Part shown: piece after piece, positions 58,159 to 64,000 of the stretch
Layout: every line of letters starts with the position of its first letter
How positions within the stretch are numbered: the stretch's first letter is position 1
Source: Marvania coccoides
Lineage: Eukaryota > Chlorophyta > Trebouxiophyceae > Chlorellales > Chlorellaceae
DNA: 64,000 bases
NCBI GenBank assembly: GCA_963854735.1
Contig: OY978097.1
Coordinates: 2,666,001-2,730,000 of the forward strand
Direction of reading: 5' to 3'
The notes under the pieces: generated by a model
The model's database searches: none
Told to the model about the DNA's origin: nothing
What the model saw: only the letters and a program-made list of their open reading frames with translations
Position numbers and translations under genes: made by a program

Positions 58159-58485
58159 ATTTGAGGGATGATTGCGCGACACATTGTGGTGGGTGAACAT
58201 TAGCTCTTCTCAGATGTATGCTCGTTTAAACCAGATGTCGTGAACTGAAAGACAGCTCGGCTTAGTTTGGTCATTTGACTTTTTGGCCTAGGGCAACTCT
58301 TCTTCTTTAGCCAGCTAGTGCAACTTCTTAGCCAAAATGCTCCCATATATTTGGAATTCCAAGTAGATATGGGCTCGCCATTCCAAACTGCCTCCTGATT
58401 CCTTTTGATCTTAAAATAATCTTGTCAATCTTCGAGGTCAAAAAAATGTGACGGCGCCCTCAATTTTTCACCCAGCTGCACTAAA
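58159..58485. other. Intergenic region before TauE gene 1
   Basis: About 327 bases hold the 3' flank of the lumen protein and the promoter of the first TauE gene. No gene is visible. Confidence 0.6.
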
Positions 58486-60223
58486 ATGAGATTATTATTG
58501 GATGGCGAGGCTCCAGCGGGCGACGGTATCGACGTTCAGTCGGTCCAGTCCTTGTCACCGTTCCCTGCTTGCGTCGGCCCTCTCCGCGTTGCTTCGTTGC
58601 TGTTCCCCGCTGGAGATGGCACACTTGGCGTCGCGCTGCGTCGCCTGACGCAGTCAACGTCCTCGTCCAACGAAGCCGACACCGCCCCCTTCACTCTCAA
58701 CACCGAGAGCGGAGTTGGCATCGCAATAGCGCTCATCGTTGCTGCTCTCGCCAACTCTGTGGGCATCGGGGGCGGGTTGTTCTGGGTCCCGCTTTTCAAC
58801 GCGTTGCTGGGCTTTTCCGTGAAGGCCGCGGCTGCCATGAGCCAAGCTTGCGTGGCGATGGGTGCTCTGGGAGGTAATGACCTGAACTACCCACACAAAC
58901 GTCGTATTACACAAAAGACAAATAATAAGACAGCGTTTATTTATCTTTGTTCAACTTGCAGGCACTCTTTACTCGCTGACGTCTCGCCATCCTGAAGACC
59001 TGTCCCACTCAGTCATCGACTTTGGTCTTTCCAACGTGCTTATGCCTCCGCTGGTGCTGGGCGTCGCGATTGGCGTGGTGCTGAACGCTATCGCCCCGTC
59101 TTTGATACTTGCGTCTGTGCTGTTCGTGTTGTTGGTCCTCATCGCCTTGAGAACCACGTTTGTCGGCATAAGAGAACTCAGGCAGGAGCGGGCTGAGGCA
59201 GAAGCTAGAAGACGGCGCGAAGAAGCCTCAGGGGCGACCTTGAGCAGGAGCACGCAGTCCTTTACATCGGTGAGAGGAGGCAGAAGCTACATTAATTCAA
59301 TATACAGTAAATGTACACATGCTCGATATCAAGATTATCCCAATTTCGCATTTTGTTTTCTTCTTCTATTGTAGCACTGGGCGGTGCATCGTCCCATCAT
59401 CCCCTGGACCTACCTGATCGAGCTCATCCTGCAAGCTGCCGTTTTTCTCGGCTTTCAGATCGGAAAAGCCCAGTATAGCCGGTGTGACTATCAGTGGGGG
59501 CTGCTTTTCGGCGTACAGGCACTCATTCTGACCGCCTCCTCCATTGCCAGCGTGCTGGTACGTACGGAGACCTCGCCAGATACCACGGCACACGTGAAGG
59601 AAGGGGAGCCAGCAGCGAGCTTGCCTAAATTAAACGGCAGTGGCAACAGCCATGATGCAGCAGCAGCGGGCCCCCCAGCTGGCACCCCATCAGAAGAGGA
59701 AAACGGGCAGGCTGTTCTGGAAGGAGACGAGCGCAAGGAGCTCCCCCCATCCTCTGCCCCGGTCATCACGTCATCTGCTTGGCGCCCCAGAAAGCTTATC
59801 ATCATTTGGACCATCGTGCTTTGTATTGGAATCCTGGCAGGCATGGTGGGCCTAGGCGGGGGCGTGCTGCTGGCGCCCCTCATGATCGAGCTGGGGCTCC
59901 ACCCCTCAGCCGCGGCTGCCACCTCCACCATGATCGTTCTATTCTCGAGCACCATGGCATCGGTAACGTTTGGGGTGTTGGGCCGGCTCAACATGTCTTA
60001 TTTCGCTGTGTATGGGCCGGTGTGCTTTGTTGGGGGGCTGATTGGCGTGTTTGTCATCAGCGGGGCTGTGAAGCGATGGCGCAAGCGGGCCATGGTCACG
60101 CTGCTGCTGAGCGGGCTTGTTTGGGTGAGCGCAGGGTTAGTCGCAGGCTTTGGTGGAAGAGAGTCGGTTGAGGATGTGATTGACGAAGGAGGGTTGTCAA
60201 CCTCCAGTTTTTGCTCTGATTAA
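58486..60223 (+). CDS. TauE/SafE family putative sulfite/anion exporter, copy 1
   Basis: There are three exons, 58486-58873, 58962-59269 and 59375-60223, giving 514 residues. The family repeat occurs twice. In the first half it is A-N-S-V-G-I-G-G-G-L-F-W-V-P-L-F-N-A-L-L-G-F then A-A-A-M-S-Q-A. In the second half it is G-M-V-G-L-G-G-G-V-L-L-A-P-L-M-I-E-L-G-L-H-P then A-A-A-T-S-T-M-I-V-L-F-S-S. About eight to ten membrane helices fit. The N-terminal 75 residues are long and polar for the family and might hold a signal or transit sequence. The central loop is Ser/Pro/Glu-rich. Plant homologues (TauE domain proteins) are presumed sulfite, sulfonate or other organic-anion exporters; no substrate can be read. 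A paralogue follows 380 bp downstream. Confidence 0.86.
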
Positions 60224-60602
60224 TTTTTTTTGTTTTGAAAACAACAATTATTCCTTACGAACAGCAGGTCGGCCCATTCCTGCAAATTTTTTCATGCTGG
60301 CATTTTGCATTGATATCCAACATTCTTTATTTATTTTACAAATGAAACTATAGCCCTTTGGTTAAAGTAATTGTACATTTTTTGGTGTCCCGCCGCCGGT
60401 TTTTCAACTTTCCTTTTCTTATTGGTACACCAAATCATAAAATCAAGGAATACATAGAAAAAACACAGAATCAAGGAAAATCATTGCCAAAAAAAAACAG
60501 CACCCAAAAGATGTTCAACACATTCTTTTGAATTCAACAGAATGTGTTGTTGGTTGGGTTTTCACTCTAAATTAGTGAACATGCAAATATACGCCTTTTA
60601 GC
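60224..60602. other. Intergenic region between tandem TauE genes
   Basis: About 380 AT-rich bases. A 17-base string TTCTTATTGGTACACCA at 60416-60432 recurs at 62467-62483 after the second gene. No gene is seen. Confidence 0.6.
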
Positions 60603-62308
60603 ATGCGTCAACGAGGCTGGGCCCTTTTAATTTTGTTGCTAGCCGCGATGGAGATCACAAGTGCTAGCAAAGACGCCCCTGCAGAGCCTTCCAGCCCTGA
60701 AAAGCACGATGGGATAAAGTTTGAAATCAAGACATGGGTTGCGCTTTTGGCTGCAGCCTTGGTAGGTCACACTACGTTTTTTTTTTTTTTTTTTTTCCAA
60801 TTTGACCTAAGGTCGCCCGTGTTGCGTGTACATTGCAGGCTTGTGCGTTGTCCATGTCGGCGGGTGTCGGAGGCGGTGGGGTCCTAGTGCCTATCTTCAA
60901 GTAAGCAAACTGCTCCTTCCTCGCCACCGCCTGTTCAGATCTCACCCCCACTTTTTTTTTTCCTCAACCCCCCATCTGCAGCATCATTTTGGGGGTGGGG
61001 ATTAAAGAAAGCACCGGGCTGTCTCAGGCAGTGATCGCGTCCAGCGGCATCGGTAGCGCCGTCTTTTGCTTCACCCACGCTCACCCACACCACCCCGACC
61101 GCCCTCTGGTGGACCTCTCCCTAGCGCTCGTCCTCACTCCCGCCCTGCTGCTAGGCATCACCGTAGGGGTGCTGGCAAACGCGGTGTTCCCCTCCTGGAT
61201 AATTACGCTAGTCATAATCGGCGTGCTGTCGTACATGGCACAGCGCACGTTTGGTGTGGCCCGCCGCATGCGCAGCGCGGAGAAGCAGGCCGCCGCGATG
61301 CAAGTGCTGCCATGGTCTACGCCTGAAGGAAGCGACACCGAAGACCGACAGAATCAGCTGGAAAGTAGCAGCGGCAACGGAGGAGCGGCAGCGGCAGAAG
61401 GAGAAGAAGAGGAGGATGGTAGAGACCACGTAGGAAACGGAAACAATGGGGGGGTGGCGTTGAACGGCACTGACCTCGTGCACAGCGATGCCTTCACCTC
61501 TGCCGGTGCCATGCGAGCGGCGGAGCGAGCAGCAGCCTGCCGCAGCCGCCCTTCCATTCCATGGCGGCAGGTCGGCCAAGTGGCAGCTCTTTGGGCAGCG
61601 TTTGCGGGACTGCAGCTGGTGAAAAGCAGGTTGGGGCGGTGCACATGGCCATATCTCATTTTGGACGCCATCGAAGTGGGCCTGGCGCTGTGTAGTACGC
61701 TGTATTTTGTGAAAGAAGCGTTGGCGGCGGACAGCGGGGAGGAGGACGAAGAGTCGGCCAATGGACACGAGACACGAGCGGCCGAGGAGCCGCTGCTGCG
61801 AGAAGAAACCAGGCATGCCCACCCGTATTCCACGCCGCTTTCTTGGAGCCGCCGCCGCCTCAACGGGGCAGCGGCGAGCGCGGTGGTGGCGGGGGCCATC
61901 GCAGGGCTGATTGGCATGGGGGGTGGCTTTCTATTAAACCCTCTGCTACTAGAGTTTGGTCTGCACCCTCAAGTGTGTGCAGCCACCTCTTCGTTGATGG
62001 TCCTGTTTTCTTCCTCCGCCGCAGCGCTGACCTTCATCGCCGACGGGCGGCTGGACTTCGGGTATGTGGCGCTGTTCGGGTCGGTGTGCTGCGTTTCTGC
62101 GTTCTCGGGGGTGTATTTGCTGGCCAGAGTGGTGAAGAAACGAGGGGCCAGCGTGGTTATATTTGTGCTGGCCATCGTTATTTCGCTAGGTGCAGTGGCC
62201 ACCGCAGCGTTTGATGGCGTGCACGTGTGGCACCAGTTTGCATCCGGCCAACTCCCGGGCTTCCACGAGTTTTGCCAGCCGGCGCCTCACAATGTGACGC
62301 TCCTTTAA
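60603..62308 (+). CDS. TauE/SafE family putative sulfite/anion exporter, copy 2
   Basis: There are three exons, 60603-60761, 60839-60900 and 60982-62308, giving 515 residues. It has a clear N-terminal signal-type sequence (R-G-W-A-L-L-I-L-L-L-A-A-M), then the first family repeat, split by intron 2 (S-A-G-V-G-G-G-G-V-L-V-P-I-F-N), and the second (G-L-I-G-M-G-G-G-F-L-L-N-P-L-L-L-E-F-G-L-H-P then C-A-A-T-S-S-L-M-V-L-F-S-S). Copy 1 and copy 2 share the L-H-P-x-x-x-A-A-T-S-[ST]-[LM]-[MI]-V-L-F-S-S core and similar length, but intron positions differ. The central hydrophilic loop is Glu/Gly/Asn-rich with few conserved residues. Intron 1 carries a 16-19 T run in its acceptor half. Function is inferred only at family level. 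Confidence 0.87.
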
Positions 62309-62618
62309 TAAAAAATGAGCGTAAATTGCCCCATGTTTACTTACAACGAAAGACAGTGGCCAGAGCATAATGGTACCAGGAAAACCCCCCGTAACACGTG
62401 TGAAAAGAATGGTACGTCCTTGTTTTCTCTCTCGCTATAAGCAGCTCCTGCACTGCCGATATCCCCTTCTTATTGGTACACCACACCAAACAAAAAACAA
62501 CCGACGCCCTTGCAAGCCAAAAAACACCACACCCCAAATCCAGCTATATATATAAACGCATAGGCGACACCGAGTGAGTACCTTCAAAATATGAACTGTC
62601 GTTCTTATCTCCATTCAT
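62309..62618. other. Convergent 3' intergenic region
   Basis: About 310 bases lie between TauE copy 2 (+) and the last gene (-). They contain the second copy of the 17-base string (62467-62483) and a TATATATATA run near 62545. No gene is seen. Confidence 0.6.
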
Positions 62619-64000
62619 TTATCTCGCCTGAGAGCCATTTGAACTCCCTCCCACCGGCGGCACCTTCTTCTTCACAGCGTCTGCCTTGACATTCTCCTCT
62701 TCCGCGTCGTCGCTATCGCTGTCGCCCTCAGCAAATCCCTCCTCCTCCTCATCGCTGGACAGCGCGCCTGCACTCTCCGCCTCCTCAATCGCCCTCTCCA
62801 GCGCCGAGCTGGACGCCGCCGCCTCCTCCGCCGCCCGCTGCGCCCGCTCCAGCGCCGCCAGCACCACCGACACCGCCTTTTGCGATTCTTCAGAGCCATC
62901 CGGACCGTCCACCGCCACCGCCACCTTTTGCTGCACAATCCGCCCCAGATCTCGCACCTCCTCAAGGTCGGCTTCGTCCTGCCGCCGCTGGATCATCGCC
63001 CGCCCCGACAGCCGCGACGCCACCAGCCCGCCCGTGCGGCTGCGCCACGCCGCTATCCACGACCGCGCTTCCTGCTGCTGCCGCCCGATGTACACCACTC
63101 GCTTGGCTTCCTCCATCTTCTCGGGGCCCAGCCGGCTCCACCCCAGCTGGTGCCGCAGCCCGTCGATGCTGGCCCAAAGCGAGTTGGCGATGGAGGAGGT
63201 TTCTGATGCCACGCGCTTGGACAGCGTGGACGCGGTTTGCATTGAGGCGTTGCCTGCCACCCCGCCCACCCATTCAGCCGCCTTTTCTACTGGCCGGACG
63301 TCCCCAGGCCTGAGCGGCCGCGCGACTTTGGTCTGCACAGAGAGTTAACACACACCAATGAAGATTTAATTTTTATTCACCGGGAATAAACTAAAATAAA
63401 TGCAAAGTGTTCAGAATTTACTATACGTATATATATACGATACTCACCACCGAGGAAACCATGAAGTTGACCTGTTTCCCCACCAGCTCCCACTCCTCCG
63501 AGGCCCTCTGCAGGTCTTGCATCGTCATTGGCAGGTCGTTCTGAAACATCAGCGCCGTCTTCTCCATCTCAAGCGCAGTCGTCTGCATTTCCTTGGAGGC
63601 CTTCTCCGTCTCTTCAGCCGCGCGCTGCGCCGCCTGCAGCGCTGGTCGCATGTAGAGAATGAAGGCGGTGACCATGGAGGCGATGGAGGACAGCGTTAGC
63701 CCCAGCACAACCAGAATGGAGACCCAGGGCAGCCCCAGGGAGGCTGTGGGTGGTGGGGGGGGTGGGATGTATGGGATACCCACGATGGGGTGTGGAGCAG
63801 ACGGCATGGGTTGCCCTGAACGCGGCGGGAGACCGCCCCTACAAAAAAGTGATGGAGTACTATTTTTATTACAAAACGACAACGTTTTGGAGTGATACGG
63901 GAGAAACGTATGATTTTATGGTATCGTACCCTGCTGAACCTATGCGCCATCGGCACAAATTACTTTTGCATATTGATCTTGGGTGGTGCTCTTTCGAGGC
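62619..64000 (-). CDS. Membrane-anchored coiled-coil protein, 5' end truncated by window
   Basis: Exons 63838-63448 and 63332-62619 are well supported. A further 5' exon, 64000-63930, stays open to the edge and fits phase through a GTACGA donor, giving a basic transit-like sequence. The protein has a polyproline stretch (P-P-P-P-P-P), one membrane helix (V-S-I-L-V-V-L-G-L-T-L-S-S-I-A-S-M-V-T-A-F-I-L-Y), then a long amphipathic helix (A-L-Q-A-A-Q-R-A-A-E-E-T-E-K-A-S-K-E-M) and D-L-P-M-T-M-Q-D-L-Q-R-A-S-E-E-W. The pattern resembles single-pass plant plastid proteins and bacterial DUF948-type stress proteins; that is resemblance only. The C-terminus is acidic and Lys-rich. The true start lies outside or cannot be fixed. 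Confidence 0.68.

Overview
The window is nuclear DNA from a small photosynthetic eukaryote, most likely a green alga. Exons are GC-rich. Introns are short and AT-rich with T-rich tracts before AG, and intergenic gaps are 0.1-1 kb. Green-lineage content includes a catalytic PPi-dependent phosphofructokinase subunit, two plant-type sugar-phosphate translocator-like carriers, a protein with a chloroplast/thylakoid bipartite leader, a Shewanella-like phosphatase, plant-type TauE proteins and a small nuclear protein whose short motif I recognise from plants. The species cannot be named from the sequence.

Layout, left to right. 1-7.4 kb: 3' end of ribosomal protein L35 (+), a BolA-like protein (-), CPSF160 (+), and an SDDD-I-P repeat nuclear protein (-). 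7.7-16.1 kb: a 1,893-residue transmembrane subtilase (+) and an EMB8/ABHD-type hydrolase (+). 17-24 kb: an aquaporin (-), a phospholipid scramblase (+) and two tandem DMT/TPT-type transporters (-). 25-34 kb: an unknown 554-residue protein (+), a WD40-like protein with an acidic N-terminus (-), a J-domain protein with a Gly/Ala-rich N-terminus (+), and an unknown six-span membrane protein (-). 34.6-46 kb: DMC1 (+), NAA15 (-), RRP9 (-) head-to-head with NOP56 (+), and a Shewanella-like phosphatase (+). 46.7-57 kb: PFP beta (-), an FtsH/YME1 protease (-) head-to-head with LTV1 (+), and nibrin/NBS1 (-) head-to-head with a putative thylakoid-lumen protein (+). 57-64 kb: two tandem TauE/SafE anion-exporter-like genes (+) and a membrane/coiled-coil protein (-) that runs off the right edge.

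Most genes are housekeeping: mRNA 3' processing, ribosome and snoRNP biogenesis (RPL35, RRP9, NOP56, LTV1), N-terminal acetylation and organelle proteostasis. DMC1 and nibrin indicate double-strand-break repair and probably meiosis. I rebuilt splice structures by hand from phase, splice sites and family alignment. Every multi-exon model totals a multiple of three, except that the 5'-truncated last gene cannot be tested this way.

The most unusual genome-level signal is that about six of roughly 63 reconstructed introns need a GC donor instead of GT. The most unusual protein is the membrane-anchored subtilase, whose predicted cytosolic tail carries two ubiquitin-interacting-motif-like helices. 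I saw no convincing CRISPR array, rRNA, tRNA, virus or transposon gene.
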